Assembly (NCBI GenBank): GCA_947462335.1 | Contig: OX381716.1 | Span: forward strand, 4,832,438-4,896,437 | Length of the DNA: 64,000 nucleotides | Origin: Harmothoe impar | Lineage: Eukaryota; Annelida; Polychaeta; Phyllodocida; Polynoidae | Direction of reading: 5' to 3' | Shown here: piece by piece, positions 22,802 through 33,128 of the stretch | Position numbering within the stretch: the stretch's first letter is position 1 | Layout of the letters: each line of letters opens with the position of its first letter | Position numbers and translations under genes: made by a program | Notes under the pieces: model-generated | Told to the model about the DNA's origin: nothing | The model's database searches: none | Seen by the model: only the letters and a program-made list of their open reading frames with translations

Positions 22802-23492
22802 ACAGATAGTGCTAAACCTAAGACCTACCCGCTCCGTAGAAAAAAAATAGGGATGACGTTTGTGAACGGCCCCTTAGTCTTTTTATTCTTTGTTTATTGT
22901 GTGGCCCCTAAAGAGGGGCCGCGGTGTTATTAATTATACCTCATGTTAAGCAGCATAGGATCAAACCTCCCTGAAAAGCGTCAAGGCTCAAAGTCCTGAT
23001 GGACAGGAGCCCTGTGTGGCTTTCGAGGACGAGTGGTTGAGTGATCCGTTGCAGAATACCGATCCGTGAGAGGTTCTGACTATATATAGCTTTTTATATC
23101 GCTTTAGATATGGTGTAGTATTTTCATCTCGCTATAGTTTAGTTGATATTTCAAAGAAACTGCCTCATTCTATCAGAAATACACAACATTGACATGTTTT
23201 TTATATTCAATATATTAGAAGTGTGCTTTGTTGCTTATTATAGTTCATTATGCGTTTAAAATGTTCGCGAGTATCGTAGAAATGTACAAAAATCCTATTG
23301 TGGCGTCATCTGACGAAAAGAGCGGAGAACTATACTAGAGCATGTAATCACCAGGCGGCAGCAGAGTGGTCAAAAGACAATCTCGTAGTAGTAGGACTAC
23401 TTGGATGTTGAGTAGCCGCCCTTGTGGTTGTAATTACCTAGACTAGTTGACCCTGCCAGCCTGGTCAAGTGAAATTAGTAAGGAGACCGCGC
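22802..23492. repeat. duplicated block, copy B
   Basis: Copy B of the block described at 21398-22620, without either insertion. Similarity extends to 'agactagttgaccctgccag' and 'ctggtcaagtgaaa' at the right edge. Confidence 0.7.
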
Positions 23493-24039
23493 ATTAACGC
23501 GCTCCACAGTCTTTAGACAGTTAAGACTATAGTACCGTAGATTCTACTGTGTACTCACACTAACTATTTACAGTGCTACATATTCATACCCGAGTTCTAA
23601 GTGTTTTTTTTTAGAAAAAAAAGCGATCTACTCACCCCATATTTTTTTTAGACAAAATCCTATTAGCAGGTAACCTCTGTATAAACCATACTGCAAACAT
23701 CTGCTACTTCGAGCGTCTGCCTCGTGACTGATAGTGTACAACAAGACGAAGTGGGCAGAGATAAAAATTGAGGCTCTTTATATAGCTGAGAGAGCGGCTA
23801 ATCTGGATCTTCTAAGCTTGTTTTCACCTAGAGCCCCACCCTCTTCCAGAGAGGAATCAAATTGCTTTTCACCTGGACCCCTTCCACCCCTAATCCACCA
23901 GCATGAAAAGACAGATAACAAGTGTAACGTGCGCTACATGTATATGGGATTATAGCTGGTGAAGAGATAAAGCCGGGTCAACTGTGTATACAAAGACTAC
24001 AGGGGGTGATTAACGACAGGTGTGACGCGCCAGCCCGTA
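23493..24039. other. no recognisable gene
   Basis: Unassigned. A 73-codon open frame (23734-23955, +) has a plausible ATG but no recognisable motif. I would not call it. Confidence 0.3.
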
Positions 24040-24742
24040 GACGGATTATCTTCTAAGCTGACGCTTATTCAACTAGCCAGCCGCCGTCCGCTCCACTCAC
24101 CGCGGCAAGAGGAGGTGTTTTTGTTTTACACTTAAGTCGCTTACCACATGACCTCACAGACAGACACACGCCCCCTGTAGCTTTTTTTGTATACAAACTC
24201 TAATCTCATAACCCCCTGATCCGTTATACAGGTAACGGGTATTCTCTTTTTAAATAGCTGCCAGTCAGCCTGCGGCAGCTGAAAACGACGGTAAGTAGCT
24301 TAGCTCTAGAAGCAAGAAGACGTATATAAGGAGGCTGACACGTGTATAGGCGCCTTATAAGTCGGCAGGGGGTAAATACTAGTGAAAAAGGAAGGCAGGT
24401 GTGCAGGTAGCTTTCTAACAGACACGTGTGTGCACTAAGCTGCTTAAGTCTAAACCCACCTGCAGTAGTCAGGTAGCATGTGAAAACTTACTTAACAGAT
24501 CACTTAATTGAGTAGAGACTCTGTACTGAGAGAGTCTTTTCAGCCGTTTAAGAGGATTATCTAGGACAGGGTACATAAGGAGTGAAACGACGCTCTCACC
24601 CATCACACTTTCTCGACCCGCCCTTCATCATCGTAGCATCGTCCACTCTACGCTCGCTCAGCATGTTATGAGGGTTATTTCTACCTTTACAGCTTCTTTT
24701 CTTATTGAAGTGTCGACGCTACAGAGCATCTAAACTCTCCAA
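24040..24742 (+). promoter_or_regulatory. putative promoter/leader module shared with the other Polinton
   Basis: Segments of 24060-24310 match 41350-41800 of the 10.4 kb Polinton in order: 'acttaagtcgcttaccaca', 'gtatacaaactctaa'/'ctatacacactctaa', 'ttatacaggtaac' and 'ggcagctgaaaa'. In both elements the module lies upstream of a + strand gene, but the genes differ. A strong 5' splice-site-like ACG/GTAAGT occurs at ~24291, and a pyrimidine-rich acceptor-like 'ttcttttcttattgaag' near 24710 could end a 5' UTR intron. No RNA evidence is available. Confidence 0.45.
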
Positions 24743-25531
24743 ATGAGTCCAAGAAAGAAAAAGCAACTCCCACTTGAAGCAGGAAGAGAAACAGTGCCCT
24801 ATGATGCATGTGAGGTAAAGAAACATTGGAAGGACGTCACCAAGGAGCAATGGATAGAAGCATGCTTCAACTTCATCGGAACGGAAGTAGTTTCATTTGG
24901 ACAGAGGGAGAAAATTTAGTTGGAGCTATTTTTCTTAGCTCCGTATGCTTGGCCTGACTGTGGTGAAATTCCTTCAGGTATTTGTTCAGGCTTCGCCATA
25001 CAAGTTATCTGGTCTTTGAAGGAGCTTCGATATATGCAAGGCACTCACGAGGAGATTGTTCAGAAAATGACGGAATTCGAAACAGGAGAAGACACAATAT
25101 GGTGCGAGGAGACGACATCTACGGACGATGATCTGGAGTACATCATTTGTAGCCCGTTGGAACATTATGTTAAAGACTTTGAGGACATGCTAGACAGCAC
25201 TGAGATGAACTCGAAAGAGAGATCCCTTATTGCACAGAAAGAGGCTAAAGCTGTGTTGGAAAAGCTCAAGTTTGGTCAAGGATTCACTCTTCAAAGCAGC
25301 TGTGTGAGTGTGATAAAAGGTCTTGTGTTGAAACATCCAGACATGAAGTTTTCGCGTGCTGTCGACACACTTCCTTTGCCTGAACTGATGATGAACATGA
25401 TCGACCCCATCGTACCAACATGTTTCGACTCTGCCAATTGTCCCATGTATAAAATGGTTTCAAGTTTTGCCAGTGGCCGATGGCTAAACGATCCACTGAA
25501 GTCAGAAAACCTCCTTGATTTAATCGACTGA
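24743..25531 (+). pseudogene. orphan gene with one in-frame stop
   Basis: From ATG 24743 the frame runs 58 codons (starting MSPRKKKQ), meets TAG at 24917-24919 and continues open for 203 more codons to TGA at 25529. Total length would be 262 residues. I recognise no family. The N-terminus is basic; the rest is acidic and mixed, with segments such as TSTDDDLEYI and SSCVSVIKGLVLKHPDMKFS, and no signal peptide or membrane span. Codon use looks protein-like throughout. It is the only credible gene in the 18.5 kb element and sits downstream of the shared promoter module. The stop could mean decay, readthrough or an unrecognised short intron. Confidence 0.5.
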
Positions 25532-25576
25532 CTAAATGTATTTTCTCATAGTAGCATTAGTAATAGCGGCTACTCG

Positions 25577-25798
25577 GTCTCGTGCAGCACAAGCAGCAGC
25601 ATCTGTCAGCAGCATCCGTGACATCATCAGCAGCAGCAGCAGCTGCACGAGCAGCACAAGCAGCAGTATCTGTCAACAGCATCAGTGACATCGTCAGCAG
25701 CTGCAGCAGCTGCACGAGCAGCACAAGCAGCAGCTGCTGCAGCAGCTGCACGAGCAGCACAAGCAGCAGCACCGACAGCAGCAGCAGCAACAGCAAAT

Positions 25799-25835
<37 letters not shown>

Positions 25836-25850
25836 GGCAGTGTGGACCAC
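25577..25850. repeat. CAG/GCA-rich repeat
   Basis: Interrupted GCA repeats with 'gctgcacgagcagcacaag' units repeated four times, ending in an uninterrupted (CAG)n run at 25798-25835. Every frame is open because no stop occurs in the unit. These polyA/polyS/polyL frames are not evidence of a gene. Confidence 0.8.
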
Positions 25851-26146
25851 TAAATTCGAGATGGCGACATACCTGTTTCTTAGAATCGACATTCGACATG
25901 AGGCCTAGTGACATTTGACATGAAGCTTGAAAAACATAGTGACAGGTGACATGAGCAATTCTTAAAATCGACATGAGATATGAGCATAATTAAGCGACAT
26001 CGACATGTGCCATGGCTATTTTTTTTTTTTTTTGAAGACAACTACTATAGCCTCCTCATCTAGACCTCCACTAGTAGTGCTCTATAAGCGCAAGCTTTGC
26101 CTTAAGAGAGCTGTGGCTGTGAACCCTCTCCTCCCTCCGTACACAC

Positions 26147-26530
26147 AGGTAAATATCAGAGTCAGCCAATGTCACCAATACTACTCCCATACAAGGGTCA
26201 GGCGCTGCTAGACTATAATAGATGGGTCAAGGACCGTTCTACTGAGGGGTCTGGCTAGGCCGGACATTCAATAACAGGCTGGACTTTGGCAAATTTGCTT
26301 TGAAAGTCTGGCCAGCAAGAGTCCAGCATTGACAGACTGTGGCATAAGGATCCAGCGTGGCCAGACTTTCAAGCAAGTTTGCCAAAGTCCAGCCTGTTAT
26401 TGAATGTCCGGCCTAGCCTGACCCTCAGTAGAATGACCCTTGACCCATCTATTATAGTCCAGCAGTGCCTGACCCTTGTGTGAGAGCGGTTTAGGCGACA
26501 TTGGGTGACTCTGATATTTGCCTCTGTGTA
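26147..26530. mobile_element. long inverted repeat / MITE
   Basis: Arms of ~165 bp separated by ~50 bp: 'tatcagagtca', 'gactataatagatgggtcaa' and 'ctaggccggacattcaataa' on the left all recur reverse-complemented on the right. Identity is high. The spacer contains 'gagtccagcattgacagac'. Confidence 0.7.
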
Positions 26531-26764
26531 AGATGAGAAAAGAGGGGCTGTCGCTGACCAAATGGCTCTAAAACAGGGGGCTGTTGAAGGACTATATGGT
26601 AAAAGGCTGCTGTTACAGTCAAGATACTCATATTTCAAGCCCAGAAAACTGTAATTAGCTTTCCAAGTTGTTTATTTAACAATATCTTGGCCTAGCAAGA
26701 AGCTGTCAGATGACATCTAAGAAAAATGTGGACTGTTAATTGATCAAGAGAGCTACATTGTTAC

Positions 26765-27788
26765 AGAGTCCTATTCCTCTTTTGAGGTGGGACCAAATTT
26801 GAAAAAAAAGAATAAACTCAAAAAAAAAAAAAAAAAGCCTTAAGATTGAAAGAGCTGTAGATGACAATTTTAATGAGGAAGTCGTATTCATTAGTTTACA
26901 AATAGCCAGTGTAAGTACGCCTATGTATAGGAGAGAGACCTTGCTTATTTCTTATAGGGTTGTAAGATAGTCACGTCATGATGCACATCATCATAAACGC
27001 ATCATGATACATTTCAATCTTTTGGTCGTGTAGCAAGAGTCCTAACACTCAGTATACTCATCATGTAGTCCCGCTCAACCTAGAGCAAGAGTTCTCTCTC
27101 TTCTAGACGTTATTGCCCTAAGTAAGTCGCGTTTTTTTTCCTTGTGCAAACTCAGTTTGCCCAAAAACAAAACAAAAAAAAAGTTGACATTGTAAGTAGA
27201 CGAACCAGTAGACTCGCCTCTCTGCCCTCTAAAAGAGAGGGCAGAGAGCGAGTCTTACTCTTAAAAACCCCTCCCCCCCTCCCCCCCTCCCCCCCTCCCC
27301 CCCTATGCATCTTAAAGAGTGCCCCCCAGAGTGCCCCTCCCCCCCCTAAAAAAAAGAGCTACATTTTTAAAATATTTTTTAGCAAGCTTTCAGCTTGCTT
27401 TTTCTTTTTAAAATTTATTTATCTATAAAAATCTCAAGTGACTTATTTGAAATTCGCGCCAACATAGTAGTCACGTGACCCCCTTAAGTAGGTCACTTCC
27501 AGTCACGTGACCTATTTGAATTTCCCGCCAACCAGGTGGTCACGTGACCCTCTTAAGTAGGTCACTTCCGGTCACGTGACCTATTTGAATTTCCCGCCCG
27601 AAGGTCACGTGACCGGAAGTAGGTCACTTCCGGTCACGTGACCTATTTGAATTTCCCGCCAAAAGGGAGGCCTCTCATTGGCTGCTTTTGAATTTCCCAC
27701 CAAAAGGGAGGCCTCTGATTGGCTGCATATCGATTGAGTAATAAACAGTACTTAAGCATAGTCCCGTTCCGATACATACTATACTACT
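26765..27788. repeat. right TIR of the 18.5 kb element
   Basis: Inverted copy of 9292-10165. It has one insertion of 166 bp (27022-27187, 'ttggtcgtgtagcaagagtc' onward) absent from the left TIR. The C-rich tract at 27270-27303 pairs with the G-rich tract at 9775-9822. The outermost bases, CATACTATACTACT, are followed by the TATGAT duplication. Confidence 0.85.
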
Positions 27789-27794
27789 TATGAT

Positions 27795-27970
27795 TATATA
27801 ACAACCGCCATAACGTTTTTCCAAATCCTTATATATATGAGTATAATTCCTTTTAAAACACTTTTTTTTGACACCTGGTCAGAGACGGCACCCGGTCAGA
27901 GACGGCACCCGGTCAGAGACGGCACCCGATCAGAGACAAAAACATTGTCCCAAGGTCGTGAGATACAGCC
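27795..27970. mobile_element. right part of the split TIR element
   Basis: Contains three tandem copies of GGTCAGAGACGGCACCC (27877-27940), then the inverse of the left end, closing GGTCGTGAGATACAGCC at 27970. CTGA follows and the LINE frame resumes. Confidence 0.7.
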
Positions 27971-28158
27971 CTGATTGATCTTACGTCGGATATTGGGACC
28001 TTAAAGGGTAATGAGAGGATACACCTGGACGCAGCCTATAGGATCGGCAAGCCTAAGGCTGCCAATCCCAGACCAGACCCAGGAACATACTGATCCGTTT
28101 TAAAGACCTCGACTTCAAAATTAAACTGTTTCAAGAAATAGGGAACATGAAGTATTAA
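27971..28158 (+). pseudogene. L1-type LINE ORF1 fragment, 3' half
   Basis: Continuation of the frame broken at 9170: LIDLTSDIGTLKGNERIHLD, then AAYRIGKPK, and after a one-base shift near 28080, the block NILIRFKDLDFKIKLFQE. This is the C-terminal RNA-binding part of L1-type ORF1. A TAA follows at 28156. The one-base shift shows the copy was already decayed. Confidence 0.65.
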
Positions 28159-28197
28159 AAAAGTGGGAGAATGCATGTGTATGTTTTTTCGACGACT

Positions 28198-28527
28198 TAA
28201 GGGAGTGGTCATTTTTTAACAACAGGGGGGGGGGGGTCGGTGGATTTTTGTGTGAGAGGGCCGAAAAATTGTTGGTCCCCCCACGGGAGGGGTCGAAATT
28301 TTTTTGGTCCCCCCCTCGCGCAAGTCGAAATTGAGCGCGGCTGACCCCTTTGAGCTATAGTAACGCGCGGTCTTTTTCGCTAAAAAGGGGTGCAATTTTT
28401 TTGGTCCCCCCCTCAAGAGGGGTCCAAATTTTTTTGGTCCCCCCCTTCAAGGGGTCCAAATTTTTTTGGTCCCCCCCCCCCCAAATCCACCACCCCCCCC
28501 TGTTGATAATAAATGATCACTCCCTAA
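28198..28527. mobile_element. MITE, TAAGGGAGTG family, copy 3
   Basis: Ends TAAGGGAGTGGTCATT and AAATGATCACTCCCTAA. The interior has four 'aattttttttggtcccccc'-type direct repeats next to 'cctcaagaggggtcc'. Longer and more internally duplicated than the copies at 1147 and 2790. Confidence 0.55.
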
Positions 28528-28639
28528 GGCAAAGGGTTACAACTCCAAAGGTGAGGGGAGGCAAACTGGACATTGGTGATACGACTCTGACTTATAAGGA
28601 TCTATACTAAGCTGCAAAACTAGTGGTCACACCTGCAGG

Positions 28640-28930
28640 CTGTGCTTCACATCGCATCATGCGTGTCTGTCAAACATGTATCAGTGTGAGATGGAATATG
28701 AAGGTGTCATCGACAAAACTATTTTGGTGAGACATGTCAAAAGAGTGTACTTCATAGAGGAGCACTTTTATGGAATGCATTGCCGATAAATGTAAAAGCT
28801 ATTGAGCTAGTGTACAGTAAAAGCTATTGAGTCTTACAAAGACTTCAAATTAAATAGAAAAAGGTGGCTTGGGAGTATATATACTATAATAGATCTATTA
28901 TCTGTATTAACTACCCAAAAAGGGCTGTTG
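28640..28930 (+). pseudogene. LINE reverse-transcriptase C-terminal remnant
   Basis: From 28765 the frame reads LLWNALPINVKAIE; after a short duplicated 'gtaaaagctattgag' stretch it resumes ESYKDFKLNRKRWL. 'LWN.LP..V...' followed by 'F' and 'K.WL' is the usual end of many non-LTR retrotransposon ORF2 proteins. Upstream frames are broken. A degraded 5'-truncated insertion. Confidence 0.55.
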
Positions 28931-29344
28931 GTTAGTGATTATATTATGTAGTAATTGCTTGCTGTAAAGGTGTTTTACATTTAAAGGTGCATATTTACAT
29001 CCATGGTACAGAGACAGCCCTCCCCTGTCGTCTAGCTCATCACAAATGTTAAGTAAGGTTGTACCACATGAGCATCATAATAATATTGTTATATGCTGTA
29101 TACATAGAGCAGGCTCCTAGGCTAATAGCAAGTGTGTACTTCGTTTACTTATTATTCATTCTCATGTATACTTTTTCTCATTTAATATTATGTACCTATA
29201 ATAGCTCAGCAATGTGTTTCTATGTAATTAATGCTGGTGTCGGACATCTTCGAGCTGAATAAGTTCTCTCTGTACACCAGGATAAAATAAATGGGTTTGT
29301 CGTATCTACGTCAACTCATACTAAAAAAAAACAGCCACACTAAG
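28931..29344. other. no recognisable gene
   Basis: AT-rich sequence without coding or RNA signals that I can support. Confidence 0.35.
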
Positions 29345-29565
29345 TACCGTAAATTCCCGTGTATAACCCGCAGGTTATACGCGAACCGAACCTCTAGTGC
29401 GGGTTATACACTTTCTCAAAGTCCAGGTGCAGGTAATACGAGGGGTTTTGAATGTATAGAACAGTACTAAATTCACAATTTTCGGACCCCAGGAGCAGAG
29501 GGTTCTCCCCAAGTCTGGGTGCGGATTATACCCGAGGTGCGGGTTATATGCGGGAATTTTCAGAT
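29345..29565. mobile_element. MITE, TACCGTAAATTCCC family
   Basis: The left end is TACCGTAAATTCCCGTGTAT and the right end GTTATATGCGGGAATTTT. Internal 'gtgcgggttata' repeats are on both strands. Related to 18493-18703 and 31809-32010. Confidence 0.55.
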
Positions 29566-29767
29566 GCCCACAGCAGCTGATCCTACACAGTGAACCCTGA
29601 ATGCCACACGGCTGCTACACATGCAACAAGTGGAGGAACTACAGAGTCATCCCAGTCCCTGCACTCTCCATCATACCTGTGTAGGGACCCGTTCTGGATT
29701 GGGCCCTAGGCACCCCCCCCCCCCCCCCATTACCAATATGTACAGGGTTACCAGCTCTGATCAGTAG

Positions 29768-29848
29768 GAGACAGATTGGTGTACTGGTAGCACGTTGGAA
29801 TCTGGACAAAGGAAGCATGGGTTCCAATCCCACATCTGGTGAAACACT
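29768..29848 (+). repeat. tRNA-like SINE head
   Basis: An A-box-like TTGGTGTACTGGTAGCACGT and a B-box-like GGGTTCCAATCCC are 35-40 bp apart, as in tRNA genes. The acceptor stem does not pair, so I regard this as a tRNA-derived SINE fragment and not a working tRNA. Confidence 0.4.
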
Positions 29849-29984
29849 TTTCACCTGGTACTTTTGCACATGTACACAACCTGCGTTCCCAAAAAACGTG
29901 AAAAAAGGGTATTTTCTCCCTCCCTCGCAATGTCCTTGGAATTAAGAAAAAGGCGGGTATTTTACAGGTTTCATAGGGACCTCC

Positions 29985-30530
29985 CTGCCATGTCTCCGAC
30001 CTCCCCGACATGTCCCCGACCTCCCTGACATGTCCCTGACCTCCCCGACCTCCCTGACATGTCCCTGACCTCCCTGACATGTCCCTGACCTCCCTGCCAT
30101 ATCTCCGACCTTCCTGACATGTCCCCGACCTCCCTGACATGTCCCCAACCTCCCTGACATGTCCCTGACCTCCCTGACATGTCCCCGACCTCCCTGACAT
30201 GTCCCCAACCTCCCTGACATGTCCCCAACCTCCCTGACATGTCCCTGTCCTCCCTGACATGTCCCTGACATGTCCCTGACCTCCCCTGACATGTCCCTGA
30301 CCTCTCTGACATATCTCCGACCTCCCTGACATGACCCCGACCTCCTTGACATGTCCCCGACCTCCCTGACATGTCCCCAACCTCCCTGACATGTCCCCAA
30401 CCTCCCTGACATGTCCCCAACCTCCCTGACATGTCCCTGACCTCCCTGACATATCTCCGACCTCCCTGACATGACCCCGACCTCCTTGACATGTCCCCGA
30501 CCTCCCTGACATGTCCCAGACTTCCCTTAT
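29985..30530. repeat. 20-bp minisatellite, left (CCTCCCTGACATGTCCC) orientation
   Basis: About 27 units of CCTCCCTGACATGTCCCYRA in phase, with recurring variants (ATATCTCCGA, ATGACCCCGA). The order of variants repeats, indicating block duplication. Long frames on the minus strand (GHVREVGDMSGR...) are repeat translations. Confidence 0.9.
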
Positions 30531-30865
30531 ATATCCTGACCAATATAAGATTGTTATTTGGGACGTCAGAACTCTCACTAGAATGGCTCTCGCTCATTCA
30601 CTATGTATACTATAACTATCTAATGCATGCCAGTGTGTTCCCTGCCCAATTGAGAAGGATCTTTAGAAATATAGACTGGTAACTTCATATGTTTCTGGAT
30701 GGGTTTGTTGAAAAGTATGGTGAAATTGGGCTGAATCTGACCTGATCCAGGCCATTTGAAGCCTCATCCAGGCACCTTCATGCTCAAAGTCGATACAGAA
30801 ATAAATGGAACATCAAGTGTTAAAGGGCCATTCTCACCAGTCACACTTAAACCCCCACCGCCCGG
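30531..30865. other. spacer between two inverted minisatellite arrays
   Basis: About 335 bp of sequence without repeats or genes that I recognise. It would form the loop if the flanking arrays paired. Confidence 0.5.
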
Positions 30866-31140
30866 ACATGTCAGGGAGGTCAGGGACATGTCAGGGAGGT
30901 TGGGGACATGTCAGGGAGGTCGGGGACATGTCAGGGAGGTTGGGGACATGTCAGGGAGGTCAGGGACATGTCAGGGAGGTCGGGGACATGTCAGGGAGGT
31001 CGGAGATATGGCAGGGAGGTTAGGGACATGTCAGGGAGGTTGGGGACATGTCAGGGAGGTCAGGGACATGTCAGGGAGGTCGGGGACATGTCAGGGAGGT
31101 CGGAGATATGGCAGGGAGGTCGGGGACATGTCAGGGGAGG
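30866..31140. repeat. 20-bp minisatellite, inverted orientation
   Basis: About 14 units of GACATGTCAGGGAGGTYRGG, the reverse complement of the unit at 29985-30530. It includes the same rarer variant (GGAGATATGGCAGGGAGG). The two arrays form an inverted pair around a 335-bp spacer. Confidence 0.9.
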
Positions 31141-31808
31141 TCATGGCCTGAGTACCTGTCCCGACTGCACTCCGACTGTTGCTGGAGGGGTACCGAGAGT
31201 TGCACCTTTAACCACATAGTAGACTAGCACAGTACTAGTATTGTGAGTGGGATACGCTCGGTGATTATGCCACTTTAATGAGTGGCTGTGTCAGTGTGGA
31301 GTGGTCTATATATATATGCGGTACCATAATAAGGTATTAAGTAAGACATATGGAATGAATGTTAAGATGGACTCCACGTCCTAAATATAAGTTTGTTTGT
31401 TTATATAGTCTGTAGGACTGATGGAACTCCAGACAGCTGTATTTTCCCAAATAGACAGTAGGAATGAATCTATACTATCTGCACGTCTAGAAATGCATAT
31501 TTGAAGCTGAGATTATTTTTTAAACATGATTTCTTTTACAGGTCCTATTGTCTTTAAATATGCTTAACTCATATATTACAAAAACAACATCATTGCAGTG
31601 ACTGTGTCCTTCCGCCCCTAGTACTTTTCCCAGCCCCCATACATTGCAAACTTTTGGAAAACGTTTTTTGTTCGCTGGGATTTATAGCAGGCACTCCAAA
31701 AGTAGTAAATTGATCCATAATCTAATAAATAGTCAAATCTCAGTTGAATTTTAAGGAATGAGATAAAATAAAGTAGGGGTAGCACACGAAATATGGCCCT
31801 AGAGAACA

Positions 31809-32010
31809 TACAGTAAAACCTCGCGTATAAGCTTAACTCGCGTATTAGCTGCACCCCTAACTTTGACAGATCATACAAGCCGCTGATGGGTTATGAACAT
31901 TTCTGATTTGGTACTGTACTACACATATAAAACCTCTCGTATACGCCGCACCCTATATAGGCATGTTTGGTATTTTAAAAAAAGAGCTGAGTACGCAAAG
32001 TTTTACGGTA
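31809..32010. mobile_element. MITE, TACAGTAAAACCTCGCG family
   Basis: Left end TACAGTAAAACCTCGCGTAT and right end ACGCAAAGTTTTACGGTA, with 'cgtatacgccgcaccc' inside. Same family as 18493-18703. Confidence 0.55.
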
Positions 32011-32089
32011 ATCGTTAATTTTTATCCAAATTGATTTTCGATTCCTGATCATCAAACCATGTTAAGCTTGTCCTGAAATAAGTTGTCAG

Positions 32090-32450
32090 GCTCATCTATC
32101 CGGCCTAGTGGTGGTTCCTGATGCCTTCAAAGGGGGACATGGGGGAGGGGGGGCTGGGGGAGACTCGCGTGATGTTCATAGTACCCTGACAGGGAAGATG
32201 AAACTCACGTAAAATCCCAACCACTCCTACTGTATTATTTTTGGTTGGGGTTCATGATGACTTCAGGGGGACACATGGGGGAGGGGGCCTGGGCCCGGTC
32301 CTGCACTCCAAACCTGTCCTGACACCATCAGTGTTATGGGTTATGGGGGCTGGGGGAGACTCACAGGACGTTCATAGTACCCTGACAGGGAAGATGAAAC
32401 TCATAAAATCCCAACCACTCCTTCTGTATTATTTACACTTAGCGTGACAT
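32090..32450. repeat. tandem duplication, two units
   Basis: Two diverged units share GGGGGACACATGGGGGAGGG-type sequence, GGGCTGGGGGAGACTCRC, ATAGTACCCTGACAGGGAAG and AAATCCCAACCACTCCT. The second unit has ~60 bp extra. No credible gene. Confidence 0.65.
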
Positions 32451-32667
32451 TGTGGTCAGTTTGAGCTGCTGGGGAGTTATCAACCGGACAATAATATCCT
32501 GTTGTATGGTTTATGTTGACACAAAACTAGGCTGGTACTGACCACAGTTAGCATGGAAGCGGGAAACGTAATGTAAAATGCCAGTCCCTTATTGAGACTT
32601 ATCCCGTGTACCTAGAGAGAGGCAGGCGTCTGATATAGGTCCCCATGTAATAAATATCTCAGCCGGA

Positions 32668-33105
32668 ACCCAGGCGCGGATTCAGAGGGGGGGCGGCGGA
32701 CCCGGCATACATGCTACCTATTTTGCTATATATTTTAATGTAAGATTTTTTAATACCCCCAGTACATTGCCTATTTCACACACCCCCTTTCCAAAATTCC
32801 TGGATCCGCCCTTGAACCATAAATATATTTCCCTGATATCACAGTTCAACACTGAGATATAAGTGTCCGAGTATCAGTGGCACTCAGTGGCACTCAGGTG
32901 GGTGACCAGCACATCCCCCCTCCTCCCTACTGTCAGGTATGCCCATCCATCCCTACTCAAATAGGGGCGGATTTAAGGGGGGCAGACCCGGCATGCGCCC
33001 CCCTTTTTTTCTGGACATTTTAATGTAAAAATTGCCAATACCCCCAGTACATTGCCTATATATCACGTCCCCCCTTTTCCAATATCCTGGTTCCGCCCCT
33101 GTACT
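32668..33105. mobile_element. two MITEs with GGGGCGGAT...ATCCGCCCCTG-type ends
   Basis: Units at 32668-32815 and 32961-33105 share 'gcagacccggcatgcgcc'-like starts, 'attttaatgta', 'cccccagtacattgcctat' and ends 'cctggwtccgccc'. Independent insertions of one small family with ~15-bp inverted ends. Confidence 0.5.
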
Positions 33106-33128
33106 CCAATACAGGGTGAATACCATTG

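Larger units (their letters stand above)
9292..27788. mobile_element. 18.5 kb non-autonomous Polinton/Maverick-type element
   Basis: Both ends read AGTAGTATAGTATG inward and are flanked by TATGAT (9286-9291 and 27789-27794). A 6-bp duplication, AG...CT termini and long TIRs are established features of Polintons. The size (18,497 bp) also fits. The next ~65 bp of each end (TATCGGAACGGG, ACTATGCTTAAGTACTGTTT, then a CCAATCAG box) nearly match the ends of the gene-bearing Polinton at 40105-50489. I found no integrase, polymerase, ATPase, capsid or protease inside. It contains minisatellites, smaller transposons, a duplicated ~0.5 kb block and one orphan gene. It probably moved using proteins supplied in trans. 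Confidence 0.85.

Noticed and set aside
25557..25910. PolyA/polyS/polyL/polyQ ORFs on both strands
   Set aside because: The CAG/GCA repeat has no stop codon in most frames; nothing unique is encoded.
9292..27788. Degraded Polinton polymerase or capsid gene inside the 18.5 kb element
   Set aside because: I looked for polymerase B, integrase, ATPase and protease motifs in all open frames and saw none; only the orphan gene at 24743 looks coding.
29748..31219. ORFs reading GHVREVGDMSGR repeats on both strands
   Set aside because: Products of the 20-bp arrays in every frame; no independent coding evidence.
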